Counted from the first letter of the stretch, positions 1 through 12,016 are shown. The stretch is DNA of 64,000 nt from Erythroxylum novogranatense (GCA_029891385.1 JAIWQS010000050.1:1-64000), one strand, 5' to 3'. Program-made: numbers and translations. The notes: generated from the letters alone by a model not told the origin.

Positions 1-960
1 TTTCGATTTTTTAAATTTATGAAATAGTCTCTAAAATTTTAAAAATTGCAAAATAGTCATATTGGTATATTATACAATTGTAGTGTATAATGTCAACCAT
101 GCGTTCAAAAATCTTAATAATAAATAATAATGACAATTAATATGAAATAATAATAATTTTTAAATATTTTACATATAAATAATAACCACGATGAATTTAA
201 ATAAAGACAATTATCATCATACAATTATAAAATTAAGAATAATACAAAGTATTTAAAATATTACAATAATACAAAAATATTTTTTAAATTTATAAAATTG
301 TTCCTGATTTTTTAAATTACAAAATAGTCCATTGTCATATTGTAAAGTTGTAGATTATTTAATTTAGTTTTTTGTTTATATCTTATTCATTTTAGTTTAT
401 ATATATCTTTATTATATTTTAATTATTTATATATATAATAATTATCTATATATAATATATATCAATATATAATAATGATCTAAATATAATAATTAATTGT
501 AAATAATGAAAATAATTCAAAATTTTGAATTATTAATCATTTTATTTTATCATAATTTTGAATAATTTTTTAAAATTGTTATTTTTTACATTCCATTTCA
601 TTTTACATTTAATTAGACACAATCACAATTTCATTTAATATATAAAATTAATTTAATAATTATTAATAAATATAATTAATTTTAAAATATATAAATTTTG
701 ATTTAATAATTGAAAATATATAAAATAAACATTAGTTTATAAATAATAATTTTAAAATTAGTCATTTCTTAAACTAATTTATTATTATTTATTAATAAAT
801 ATTATATAAAATATTTAAATAAATTTAAATAAAAATAATTTATTAGTAATAAAATTAAAATAATTTATTAGTAATAAAAATAAAAATAATTTATTTTTAA
901 GTTTTATTTAACTTATAATTATTGTTATTAATAAAATATTTATTATTATTTTAAAAAAGT
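1..960. other. AT-rich intergenic DNA, no gene seen
   Basis: Almost pure A/T with runs of TAATAATT and TATATA. No credible reading frame, splice structure or terminal repeat was seen. It reads as degenerate intergenic plant DNA. Confidence 0.7.
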
Positions 961-1842
961 TTGAAAAAAGGAGGGAAGGAGAGGGAAGGAAAAGATTTTG
1001 AAAATTTTGCAAAAAATCCCCCCAATTTTTTAAAATTTTTGGTATCGATCGGTATTTTGCATACCAACTGCAGAATTAAATTCGAAATTGGTAGTCTGAG
1101 CCGATATTTAAAATCGGTAGCCAAATTTGAAATTCCGTACCAGCCGGTAGATGCGATGCGGAATCCATATTAGTGGTTCTTTATCTCAAAGTTGATGTAT
1201 ATTTACTACGATCTTATCTATCACATCATCCAATACTTCTTTTGATCTCATCCATGATGATGAGTTATTCAAGCCTAAAGTTTTTCAGTAAAACATTGGT
1301 TTTATCTAATACTTACTCATGTCAAGTTCGATAGTTATGGTCCATTTATTTGAGCATAAATTAAGTCCTTAAAGTTTTCATATATCTCTCATGCCTCTCA
1401 TGCTTGTGATCGACTATCCTTCAACCACGGTCCATCTTAAACTATCTTTTGATCTCATATTTGAATTTTACATCTCATTGAAGATTTATACCAAAGTGCA
1501 CCAATGCATGTCAACTTATTGACAATGCTCGTCTTCTTGCCTACTTGCAAGTTTTGTCTTGTTATGTCATCCGAGTATTGAACATTGATCAAAGCTTGCC
1601 AATACTTACATGATTCCACAATTAGTACTTTGGGATTTAACACTATGGTATCACATACCGGACAATTTAGAGTTTAGCTATCTATATATTGTAATATTAA
1701 GAGTAGCCGGTAGTTCCTAGAGCCTGGCGAAACAAAAGTGTGTTTGACATCGACTTCTTTTGGTTGGGCGAGTAATAGAGTCGTGTTGGAGTATGTAGAA
1801 TGGATAGAACGGGCAAGGGTAATGAAAAGTTGTGTCTTTCCA
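961..1842. other. Unassigned intergenic DNA
   Basis: Mixed-composition sequence with short imperfect internal repeats around 1070-1160 (GGTAG and CCGATA motifs). The 70-codon plus-strand frame at 961 starts in a purine-rich low-complexity run and resembles no family I know. No gene is supported. Confidence 0.5.
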
Positions 1843-2275
1843 ACCCAATGATTACCCATGGGTAGGTTAGTTGGGTGGACCAAACCGCCAGAGGACTGAG
1901 TTAAGTTAAATATCGATGGGACAGTAAAACAAGGAGAAAACATTATTACTGCTAGGGGATACATAGAGATTGGCACGGTCAGTGGTGCGGTGGGTTTATA
2001 CAACACATTGCAAGAGGATTGCCGCTCACTGTAGAACTCTAAAGAGACTAATCGGGTCTCACTCTGGCTTGGACACTAGGATATTGACAAGTCATCGTAG
2101 AAGTGGATTCCTTCAAAGTTATAAACATATTGTCTTCATCCAATACAGTTTTATCTGATGAGCAAATTTTGGTAATAGGTACCCGTGGATTATTGCAACA
2201 AGCTCGGGAGGTGCAATTTCAGCACGTTCATTGTGAAAGGAACTAGTGTATGGACCACATGGCCTCATTCACAGC
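1843..2275 (+). pseudogene. LINE RNase H-like fragment (degenerate)
   Basis: The plus-strand translation resembles the RNase H-like domain (RVT_3 type) at the C-terminus of plant LINE ORF2. From 1870 it reads VGWTKPPED, a stop, then VKLNIDG, which matches the usual W-x-PP-x-GWVKLNxDG opening. Near 2100-2240 follow an EVDS-like segment and a final VQFQHVHCERN segment, as in the domain's end. Stops and frame changes interrupt it. No other LINE part is recognisable next to it, so it is an old isolated relic. Confidence 0.6.
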
Positions 2276-2439
2276 CCTAGTCAGTCCAGGATTGCATATT
2301 CTCCGGGAACCTTCGCTGACAATATTGGAATTCATTCACCGGGACAAGCAAGGCACCTTGTACTACCGAAATATGCTATAGTTAGCTTGTAATTGGTTTT
2401 TGGTTCTATCTTTCCTTTGTTTTAAAAAAATTAGGTTAA

Positions 2440-3000
2440 AGACGTTGAATACTTTATAAATTTATCTTTTATTATTTTAATATTTACATTTTAAATATTA
2501 GCATCTATTATATTTTCTATTTTACGTAACTTCATTTTTATATTCCGTTAGCTTTTCGTGCATCTAGAAATGTAGGATAAAGTGTCAAATTTTAATATAT
2601 AAAAATTTTTAAAAATAAACGAGAAATAATAATAAATAAAATAATATTATACAAAATATATTTTTAAAAATCAAATTCAAATATAATGATCTCGTATATA
2701 TGAATCTTAATATAATTCGTAGTCAATTCACAATTTTTGCGTAAGATATTATAATGTTTGAAGTTCAATTAGCAACTTTATAGTGCTACTTTTAGAATTA
2801 TAATAATATATTTATTTTACAATAAATTCTAGCAAATATCAATTCAATTGAAAGACTTTCGAACCATTGTAACGCAAATCATTATAAAATTATTACTTAA
2901 TAGAAACTTATTTATGCAAATATTCTAATCTTTTTAAGGCATTGGATATATGGGTTGTAATACTTTTATGCCTAACACTAGTTAAAATTGTCACATAAAT
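2440..3000. other. AT-rich intergenic DNA, nothing recognised
   Basis: AT-rich sequence after the LINE relic and before the MITE. It has no coding frame, no clear repeat structure and no terminal motif. Confidence 0.6.
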
Positions 3001-3002
3001 CT

Positions 3003-3259
3003 AGGGATGTTAATGCCTAGGCTGCTCCTCGCCGTCCCTGCCCCGACCAGACTAAGTAGCCCATGGCCTTACAGGTTGGGACTGATCGGCCTATAACTCA
3101 ACCCGACCATAGGCTGATCGGCCCATGGCCTGTTGGCAAACTCCCAACCCAACTTTTTTTAAAACGTTAAAAGCGATGTTATTTTTGACCCATAGCTTAT
3201 CAATGGTCCAATCAATCTAGGCTAAAATTAGACCAAACTGGGCCAAAATTAACATCCCT
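3003..3259. repeat. Short MITE-like inverted-terminal-repeat element
   Basis: The segment starts AGGGATGTTAAT and ends with its exact reverse complement ATTAACATCCCT, giving 12-bp terminal inverted repeats around about 257 bp. The interior is rich in GGCC/GGCCCAT motifs. Termini of the type AGGG(A/G)TGT(T/C)AAT with GGCC-rich interiors are common in plant hAT-like MITEs. I see no clean 8-bp target duplication, so the superfamily is inferred from the ends only. Confidence 0.6.
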
Positions 3260-3408
3260 GCGGAAACTATCACTCAATAGAAGCCTATTTATAGTATTTA
3301 AGTCCATCAATCTGTCACTTATTATACCTTAATTTTCGAATGTCATACTTTTATCATAGGGTTCGTGCCTAGACCAGATACTAGATAACACTCCCTCAGA
3401 TCCTCTGT

Positions 3409-3522
3409 CCCATTTTTCATGTACCAATTCTGTCTCATTTCATCTCAACCATCTGTTTATGTCAATCCTACAAAAATAAATAATTGAGATAAAATGAGAT
3501 GAATTCTGTACATAAAAAACGG
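3409..3522. repeat. Foldback (hairpin) repeat 3' of CPI1
   Basis: Two imperfect inverted arms of about 40-45 bp (about 3409-3450 and 3483-3522) read outward from a loop of about 30 bp. The arms share a TTTTT-ATGTAC segment and a CTCATTT-ATCTCAA segment. This is a typical tiny foldback MITE, lying about 270 bp past the CPI1 stop and possibly within or beside its 3' untranslated region. Confidence 0.55.
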
Positions 3523-3788
3523 CATGCAGATCATGTCCCACTCTTTGGTGAAGTCTAGTTACAGTCTGAAACGATCAAAGCCACGTAAGAAAAAGGACTT
3601 TGAAGACTGCTTGATCAGTGGAATGCCGCCGTTAAAATCTCATAAAGAACAAAACAGCGATCTCATGTTGCAGAAAGAACATCTAGTGTTGTTGTTACAA
3701 TGTCAATGACAAGCTCTCTCAGTTGGTTCTTGCTCTACCGACCGAAACTCGAATCAGGTCACCATTCTGCAATGAAGTTGTCAAAAGA

Positions 3789-6700
3789 TCATTTGGCGTG
3801 TCCAGGAAACCAGACCAGACCTGGCTGCACACAATCTTTCCCGTTTGGAGGAGGAACAATAGGGCCCAGAAAGATGCGCCACAAATCAAGTATTATAGTA
3901 ACTAGCATGGCAGCACCTAGAGCATCAATAGCCACTCTTGGCAAGTCCCATGAGTCGCTAGCTTTCTCATCAATCCTGCACACAATAAATCCCAATACAA
4001 GAGTTAGAACACTGATAACAACAAACATATGACTGCAGGTTCGCAATGCAAGATCTCTTTCGAAACAAGTAAATTACTTGTGGGTTTCTGTACTTACCTC
4101 AGAAACATTGGGAAGCTCACAAGGAAGTATATGGCATAAAATAAGCATCCAATTTGGTACATTGCATCACGATCCACAAAGTCATAGTAAGGGAACTGCA
4201 AATGCTCCAAATGTCATGCCCAATGGTCAATCCATATATGGGTCAAGCAGTGATAAGGTTAACAGACATGTACATGTTACTGTTAGACCCCCTATTACCA
4301 AGGTTTATTCTAGAAGGGGCAAGGAAAGGGTAACCGAGTAAGGTACCACTTTCTGTCATAGCCAGGTATTACATGCACATGGGAGGGGAGAGAATAGGGA
4401 GTTGGTTATTGGCTGACGTAAGAAGTTAGTTAACATAAATACTGTAATGATTGGGAGAGGGGGTAGAAAAATATTTACTAAGAATCATCTGTGAGCCTTA
4501 GGCTGGAGAGAGCAGCCCTCTCGAAGAATGGCTGCATACTACTTGTAATATGACAGATATTGTCATTATACGGAAATAATATTCAGTGAAAATCTCTCAA
4601 CTACAGAGAGATCTATCACTGGTATCAGAGCATAGTTCCTAAATGACTAATAAGAAGGGGATAATCGGATAGATGAGATTGAGAAAGAAATTGAGAATTT
4701 ACGTGAAGATTTTCAGAAGAGTTTTGAGCTTTTGAGGGAGGAACGAAGACTTGAGAAAGAAGAAGTACAAAGAAATTGGGAGCGTTCCCAGCTGGAGATG
4801 AAAGAATTACGTGAAATAATGAAGATGTTGGTGAGTCATCGAGATGTCAGCAAGAATGGTGAGACGTCGGGCAACATCGGAGAGAGGAAAACACGCGGGG
4901 ACAAAAGGAAGGAGCCCATGGAGTCGGGTGGAAGTCGGGGCCCAACGTCGGTGGTCGAACCAAGGAATGGGAGCCGAAGACACTCCCCGGACACTGGGGG
5001 CCCAACGGAACAGCCACCTGGGTATGGGTGGAGTAATGCGACCCACCCGGAGTCATTTTGGGTGGGCGCGCAGATCGGGGTCGACATGGGCGGACGGTGG
5101 GGGAGAACGAACTGGAACTACCGGGGAAGAATGGAGAAACTATCCAGAGGAACCACCTTTGGGTTCGTAAGGCGACAAGGAGAGCATCGTAGAGACTGTC
5201 GAACTCGGCAGGTGGAGATGCCAGTGTTTGATGGGGAAGACCCGGATGGGTGGATTTATAGAGTGGAGCGATTTTTTGCGGTAGGAAGGTTCAATGAAAG
5301 AGAGAAAATGGAGTTGGTTTCCTCAAGATGGAGAAGAAGGCTGCTTGGTTAGATGGGTGGAAGGGCGAAGGCCGATTAGAGATTGGGAGGAATGCAAGGA
5401 GTTGTTAGTTCAAAAATTTAGACCCTTCCAAGAAGGGACCCTGTGTCAACGACTGCTAGCCAGCAGACAGACGGGAACGGTGGCTGAATATATTGAGAAA
5501 TTTGAAGAATTAGCGGCTCCATTACCAGACTTACCGGATGAAGTGCTGGAGAGTGCCTTTTTAAATGGGCTGTCAAGAGAGATCCGAGTGGAATTGTTGA
5601 TTGCTAATCCCAAAAGTTTGACAAGAATGATGACATTGGCATGCAGATCGAGGAGAAGAATAAAGTACTTGGGCGTGAAAGGGAACAGTCCATGGGGGTC
5701 ACAGACGGTGGCTATGGTGGATACAAAACGTGGGAAGCAATTGGGGCAATGAGAAAAGTGGAATTACACTGGAAGGACTACTACCACCGACAAAGGGATG
5801 GGAAATTTAAACGCCTTACATTTGGGGAGTCGCAAGAGAAGAAGAGGAGACGGGCTATGTTTCAAATGCGAGGAGAAGTATACCCCAGGCCATCAGTGCA
5901 AAATGATAGATTTGAAGGTTATCACGGTCCTAGATGAAGAGAGGGAAGTTGATACACAGGAGAGTACTAAAGGGGAAGAGGAGCAAGAAGTGGAACTGCA
6001 ACAGGTGGAACTCTCAGCAGGGTCGGCAGCTGGGTTAACCCTGCCCAAGACCATGAAAGTGGAAGGAGAAGTGGAAGGGGAGACAGTAGTGATTCTTATT
6101 GACAGTGGAGCCACCCATAATTTTATTTCCAAAGACTTAGCACTGAAATGGAGCTCCAAATGGGATTCCACTGGCAAGTATGAGATTGTAGTTGGAAATG
6201 GAGAGAAGGTGGCAGGAAATGGAGTCTATCGGAAATTACAATTGAAAGTACAAGAGCTAGAAATCTGTGAGGATTTTTTGCCAATGAAATTGGGCAGCAT
6301 AGACGTCATCTTGGGAATAAAATGGCTGAGAACATTAGGAGATGTCCTATGTAACTGGTGTACCTTGACTATGAAAATCCGCATGGGAGGTAAGGAGATC
6401 ATTATAAAAGGGGATCCAATCCTATCCAAGTCCATGGTGAGTGCCAAATCCATTGGCAAGGATCTCCAAGAAGGGGACTTAGTGTATTTGTTACAGATGG
6501 CGTAACAAAGGAAGATCCGAGGAATTAAGCGGCTAGGGATCTGAAATTAGCAAGATATTGGATGAGTTTGGAGAGGTGTTCCAATGGCCACAAACTCTAC
6601 CACCAAAAAGGGAAGAGACACCACATTCACCTAGTAGAAGGAGAAGGACCAGATGAGGTTCGACCTATAAATACCCTCATTTTCAAAAGAATGAGATTGA

Positions 6701-9700
6701 AAGATTGGTCAAAGAGATGTTGGAATCCGGTATTATTCAGCCCAGCACCTCACCATATGCTAGTCCAGTTCTGCTAGTCAAGAAAAAAGATGGAGGGTGG
6801 CGTTTTTGTGTCGACTATCGGGCTCTAAACAAGGTAACAATTAGTGACAAATTCCCAATACCCATAATAGAGGAGTTGATGGATGAGTTGGGTGGGGCGG
6901 TTATCTTTTCTAAGATCGATTTAAAGTCGGGTTATCATCAAATAAGGATGAGGGAAGAGGACATTGAAAAAACCGCTTTCCGAACTCATGAAGGGCATTA
7001 CGAATTTATAGTAATGCCTTTCGGATTAACAAATGCCCCAGCCACTTTTCAATCCTTGATGAATAAGATTTTTAAACCCCATCTTCGGAAATTCATACTA
7101 GTGTTCTTTGATGACATATTAGTTTACAGCAGAAGTAAAGAGGAGTATCTAAGACATTTAGGGATGACCTTGAGCATATTGAAGGAGCGAAGTTATATGC
7201 CAATTACAAGAAGTGTATCTTGATTCACCTCACTTGGAATATCTAGGCCACATAGTATCAAGACAAGGGGTTGCCGCAGATCACCCAAGATTGAAGCTAT
7301 GCTTAGTGGCCAAAACCAGAAAGTTTGAAGGAGTCATGAGGATTCTCAATGGTGGTGGTATTACCGAAAATTTGTGAGGGGGCACCACATTGCTTGGCCA
7401 ACGACGCAATTTGCTCAAGAGGAATAATTTCAAGTGGATGGGGAGGCAAGGGGCTTTCAACAACTTAAAAGAGGCCATGACCACTGCACTGCTCTAGCCT
7501 TGCCCGATTTCAACCAACCTTTATTTTGGAGATAGATGCTTGACACGGTGTGGGAGCAGTGCTGATGCAAAATAACAGACCTATTGCCTATTATAGTCAA
7601 ACTTTATCCGCAGAAAGAAAAGGGCAATCTGCCTATGAGAGGGAGCTCATGGCTATTGTGATGGCTGTTCGGAGGTGGAGATCTTACCTCCTAGGCCATA
7701 AATTTGTCATCCGGACTGATCAGAAACCGTTAAAGTTTCTATTAGAACAACGGGAGATTCACCCCGACTATCAGAAATGGCTCACCAAACTGATGGGATT
7801 CGACTTCATCCTTGAATACAAACCAGAAGGAAAATAAGGTAGCTGATGCTCTATCACGAAGTTCAATTCTGTGGGAGTTGGGGACTGTAATGGCATGCAA
7901 AACCATTGATTTGGATGCCATTTGGAGAGAGATAGAATCCGATCAGAAACTGAAGGAGTTAGCTGAAGTATCCACCAAGATCCCGGTTTAGACCCCATAT
8001 ACGATGAAGTAGGCAGACTCTATTACAAAGGCAGATTGGTAATCCCGCCAAATCTTTGATACCTAACATAATGAAGGATAGTCATGAGAGTCATTTGGGA
8101 GGACATGGAGGACCTTGAAAACTTATAAGTTTATTTCTAGAGAGTTGTATTGGGAAGGCATGAAGAAGGAAATTTCTGATTTGTGGCGCTTGCTTAACTT
8201 GCCAACATAATAAATATCTCACATTGTCACCAAGAGGACTCTTGCAGCCTCTGGCGATTCCAATTCGGTATGGGATGATATAACTATGGATTTTATCAAG
8301 GACTTCCAAAGTCCCTTGGATATGCATCCATCTTAGTGGTAGTGGATCGGTTGAGCAAGTATGCTCACTTTACCCTCAAACACCCCTTCACTAAGCAATC
8401 AAGGGTCGAGGTGTTTATCAAAGAGGTTGTGAGGTTGCATGGATTTCCTAGATCCATAGTTTCGCATAGAGATAAAATCTTCTGAGCAAGTTTTGGGAGA
8501 ACTATTCAAGATGCATGGAGCGACTCTCAAATTCAGCTCATCCTATCATCCTCAAACCGATGGGGCTACGGAGGTGGTGAATAGGTCATGGAAGCCTATT
8601 TGAGATGTTTTGCGGGAGATTCCCTAAACAATGGGCAAAATGGTTGGGATGGGCAGAATATTGCTACAATACATCTTATCATGTGGTTTCTAAAACTACA
8701 CCCTTCAAGGTGTTATATGGAAGGATCCTCCACCAAATTTTCAGATGGGAACAAGGGTAGCCAAAATGGAGTCGGTTGATATCTTACTACAACAGAGGAC
8801 CTCTACTTATCTAAAATAAAACAGCACTTATCTAAGGCTCAAAATGACATGAAAAGTAGAGCGATCAAAGACAGAGAGTAGTTTTCCAAGTGGGGATTTA
8901 GTATGGTGAAACTAGCTCCTTATAGACAATCGATGGTGGCAAGAAGAATTAATGAGAAATTGGCCCTAGGTATTTTGGTCCATTCCGTGTGTTAAGAAGA
9001 ATTGGAGAAGTGGCCTATGAATTGCAATTACCCGAGACAGCCTGAATTCATCCTATCTTCCATGTGTCACGGTGAGAGCATGGTGGTGGGAGAGGATAAG
9101 GACCTATTGATTATGCCCGATAGTTGGACTGCAGAAGAGGAATCAAGGTGCAACCGGATAAAGTCTTAGCACTAGATCTGGGGATCAAATGAACTGGAAG
9201 TCTTGATCAAGTGGGAAGGCTTGCGGACTCGAGAAGCTTCTCGGGAGAAGTTTGTTGACATACTCGAACAATTTCAGGACTTTCACCTTGAGGACAAGGT
9301 GCATCTTATGGGGGAGCAATGTTAGACCCCTATTACCAAGGTTTATTCTAGAAGGGCAAGGAAAGGGTAACCGAGTAAGGTACCACTTTACGTTATAGCT
9401 GTATTACATGCACATGGGAGGGGAGAGAATAGGAGTTGGTTATTACCGGCGTAAGAAGTTAGTTAACATAAATCTGTAATGATTGGGAGAGGGGTAGAAA
9501 ATATTTACTAAGAATCATCTGTGAGCCTTAGGTTGGAGAGAGCCCTCTCAAGAATGGCTGCAAACTACTTGTAATATGATGATATTATCATTATACGGAA
9601 ATAATATTCGGTGAAAATCTCTCAACTACAGAGAGATCTATCAGTTACCACATACATTAGCTATGGCTATTGTCTCCAGGTATGCAATGAAGTACGCCAG

Positions 9701-11618
9701 GGCCAAAATCCAAGCGGCCTCAGTAGCCCACCGAATTTTATCCGGCAAGTGAGAAATGGTATGCCGTAATCTTCGCAGTGTCATGTTTGAGGAGACATGG
9801 TAGAACAGGAAGCAAACATGTGTCATTAGGAAAGTTGTATGTGGCACCTACAAATGACAATTAAATGAAGTGAGTTCAAAGTAGAACGACTGGGTAAATA
9901 AAACTTTCATGCTTTGTAGCTCACATTGTTCATCTTCCAAGATGGAAATGTGTAAGAAGCCCCAAGAATCGAGAAGAAATAGTGAGTCCAAAAGTAATTT
10001 CCAACATAGCTAAAATGATTATCCATAGATCGGCTCACACAAAGAAAATTCACAGCTCAAAGCTAATAACTTATATTTCTTTTTCTTAAAACTGAAATTT
10101 CCTAATATCTAATATACATGTTCAGAAACTAATATTCATAACAACCAATTCGTAAGAAATTAATATTCTTAACAACCAATTCAAAATTGACGAGAAGACA
10201 AGTAGCAAAACAATGTGTCATCCAATTTCCTATCCATTTTGCAACCTTTACAATAACCTTAATCTTATCCAGAAACTGGAAGATTATCAATTTGGCGAAT
10301 AAGTAGAACCTGAGTGCTAATAATTGCGATTTGCGAGATATTAAATGTAAGCTTATGGAAATGTTTGAACCACCCAAATGCTATTCAAACAAAACAAGGT
10401 ATGACATTCGAATAGCTTAATATGTAAAGCCACATCAAGTATCACCAAAGGATGGAAGACCAATATTCTGGATGGCTGGACAATCTCTTTGCACAATGAT
10501 GCGAAAGTCTAACAAGGGAAAAGCACTTGCCTTAACCCAATAGCGATCTTTCCAGGACAAGCTTCTATCAGCCTGTGAAAAATCCAAACGAAATTATATT
10601 ATAAAAAAAAGCAGCAAGGATAATTAAACACAAAATGAAATAAGGACATACAAGGGAAAATTTAGGAAAGAGCACAAAAAGTTCTCAGAAAGAAATAAAA
10701 GATTACATAGCATAATGAAGAACCTAACCTTTCCAACCCATAAAGCAGGTATTAAGAATGAAGGAGCTGCTGAAACTAAAGCCAGTAGGAAGTATTCCAG
10801 TTCTGTAAACCTCTGTAAATTTTCAATAAAGATGTGTTCAGAACAAAGTTATGTATTGCGAATGTGATTGTGCACTGTGCACATGTGTATGTTCAGAGAG
10901 AACGAAAGTAAATCAGAGACTGGAAATTCCTCATTCACAATTTCTATATACTCTAAGAAAATTCCCAACATTTGACAAAAGAATGCATAGATGAAAGATC
11001 AGCTGATCCTATTTTGTAGAAGATAAATCCAAGCCCCGACTTATTTTGCTAATTCTACAACATCATACAATCCCATTTCCCTGAAACACCGAAAATCGGC
11101 AGCAGTTTAACGAACTAAATCACCAGAACTCCAAGTGGACCATTTACTTGTTCCAGTCAAGTCAACTAAAGACATAAAAACTATACATTAACGAATCAAA
11201 TACCAAAAATCCAAGCAAATAGATCATATATAGACTGATTGGCATTATTACTCGAACAATAATTCTAGATCAAATATTTTTATCAGCTAAACGCAGAACA
11301 ATGGTTTGATTACCTCGTAGAGCTTGTAAGGAACAACAATGCCCAAACATAGAGTGAGCCAAAACGGAGTATAGCAAAGGAAGAAAACCTCGGCCCATCT
11401 CTTGCTGGGATTAGAAGCCAACCACAAATTCGAACTAGATCCACTCAAAGATTCCTTGCCTAAGTACCGCCAAATGCGATTTTTATCAATTGTAGACAAT
11501 AGAACGATTATCATTCTAAAATCCTAATAAGGTTATCTAACAAAACCAGAAAAAACAAAAGACAAATTACAAGATCTAGAGTTCAAAAGGTGGCGAAATA
11601 TGAGGACATACCGGCCAT
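3789..11618 (-). CDS. CPI1: Cycloeucalenol cycloisomerase (8 coding exons)
   Basis: This enzyme opens the 9,19-cyclopropane ring of cycloeucalenol to give obtusifoliol in plant sterol synthesis, in the ER membrane. Exons (minus strand) are 11612-11618, 11314-11459, 10729-10812, 10531-10572, 9925-10033, 9656-9847, 4098-4195 and 3789-3975. Recognised segments in order are [87 protein letters not shown] and [17 protein letters not shown]. The ATG-GCC-G mini-exon joins in frame to exon 2. The sum gives about 288 residues, against about 280 in Arabidopsis. Several hydrophobic helices fit a membrane enzyme. Intron 4 has a GC donor (AAG/GCAAGT). Exon 5 lacks two bases: one G at its acceptor, one T in a T-run. 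Intron 6 holds a Ty3/gypsy element. The gene is either real with assembly errors or a recent pseudogene. Confidence 0.93.
4281..4618 (+). repeat. 5' LTR of the CPI1-intron element
   Basis: Direct repeat of 9320-9643, with TG...CA ends. The two copies differ mainly by single-base length changes in homopolymer runs, for example C5 versus C4 after TGTTAGA and G5 versus G4 in the GAGAGG run, and by a few substitutions. Confidence 0.92.
4620..4631 (+). other. Primer binding site, tRNA-iMet type
   Basis: TGGTATCAGAGC, one base after the left LTR. It matches the 3' end complement of plant initiator methionine tRNA, the usual primer for this class. Confidence 0.85.
4643..6505 (+). pseudogene. gag and protease region, frameshifted
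   Basis: The ATG at 4643 opens a frame that stops after eight codons. A coiled-coil-rich stretch follows in another frame from about 4666 (charged Glu/Lys/Arg repeats). The gag domain continues at about 5210-5650 with a frame change near 5300. A zinc knuckle [14 protein letters not shown] lies near 5860-5900. The aspartic protease signature (I-DSGATHNF) is near 6095-6125. At least three frame changes separate these parts, so no polyprotein is possible from this copy as read. The interspersed G- and A-run positions make some of the breaks candidates for sequencing error. Confidence 0.85.
6560..9300 (+). pseudogene. pol region: RT, RNase H, integrase, chromodomain
   Basis: Reverse transcriptase occupies about 6750-7170 with [20 protein letters not shown], the [14 protein letters not shown] block and the catalytic FFDD motif near 7110. 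RNase H starts about 7530 ([28 protein letters not shown]). Integrase remnants lie at 8160-8760, ending in an [16 protein letters not shown] segment. The last part, about 9190-9300, has VLIKWEGL and FHLEDKV, as in chromodomain-carrying elements. Stops and frame changes after about 7190 break it many times. The RT section alone is still open for 172 codons. Confidence 0.88.
9306..9319 (+). other. Polypurine tract
   Basis: A purine-rich stretch containing GGGGGAG sits directly against the TG of the right LTR, where the plus-strand primer of a retrotransposon is expected. Confidence 0.6.
9320..9643 (+). repeat. 3' LTR of the CPI1-intron element
   Basis: Right partner of 4281-4618. It ends CTATCA and is followed at once by the GTTAC target duplication, then by CPI1 intron and exon 6. 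Confidence 0.92.
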
Positions 11619-11930
11619 TTCTGGCGCTCGTTCACCTATGGTACCGTTCTTGCGGATCTCAGTGGACCGCGAGTGATAATCGGAGGAGGAAGGCAGTTAT
11701 CGCCGGTAATCACTCTCAGTGATTGAGCCGTGAGGACTGTGGAGCTAGTGAGTGAGCTTCGATAGACGATGTCCAAACGACTTGCCAGCTGTCCACTTTG
11801 TCGTGTCGATTTAGATACTAAGAGATACTAAAATAGTGGGCCCCACTCTCCACAAAACCATTGACCAGTGTTGCATGCAAAGCACTTGCAAAATGCAACA
11901 AAGACATCCAAGTGAGTTGGAGCCCATATG
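11619..11930 (-). promoter_or_regulatory. CPI1 5' untranslated and proximal promoter region
   Basis: Sequence upstream of the CPI1 ATG on the minus strand, non-repetitive and of gene-like composition to about 11760. No certain TATA box was picked out. Somewhere between about 11760 and 12017 it passes into the LINE 5' region; I could not fix the junction. The native upstream DNA of CPI1 has therefore been pushed beyond the nested insertions. Confidence 0.4.
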
Positions 11931-12016
11931 TTCTCTCGTATCTCTCTAAAGCTTACTACAACACACAGTTTACGTAATCTGCTGGTTTCACCCTCCTCAG
12001 CTAAGCGGAGCTCACT

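Larger units (their letters stand above)
4281..9643 (+). mobile_element. Ty3/gypsy chromovirus-type retrotransposon in CPI1 intron 6
   Basis: A complete LTR element with LTRs 4281-4618 and 9320-9643, each starting TGTTAG and ending ATCA. GTTAC flanks it on both sides (4276-4280 and 9644-9648) as the target duplication. A TGGTATCAGAGC primer site follows the left LTR and a purine-rich GGGGGAG tract precedes the right LTR. Inside are gag with a zinc knuckle, an aspartic protease, reverse transcriptase, RNase H, integrase and a chromodomain-like end with WEGL and FHLEDKV. It lies antisense to CPI1. The CCEK-GHQC-type knuckle and the FHLEDKV end suggest a Reina-like chromovirus; that clade call is tentative. 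Confidence 0.93.

Noticed and set aside
961..1173. 70-codon plus-strand frame
   Set aside because: It starts in a purine-rich low-complexity run, resembles no family and has no splice or promoter context.
1640..1680. TGGTATCACATA as a primer binding site
   Set aside because: Only the first seven bases match the iMet site, and no LTR could be found beside it.
3700..4032. Plus-strand frames over CPI1 exon 8
   Set aside because: They are the antisense of a confirmed CPI1 exon with splice sites and strong protein similarity on minus.
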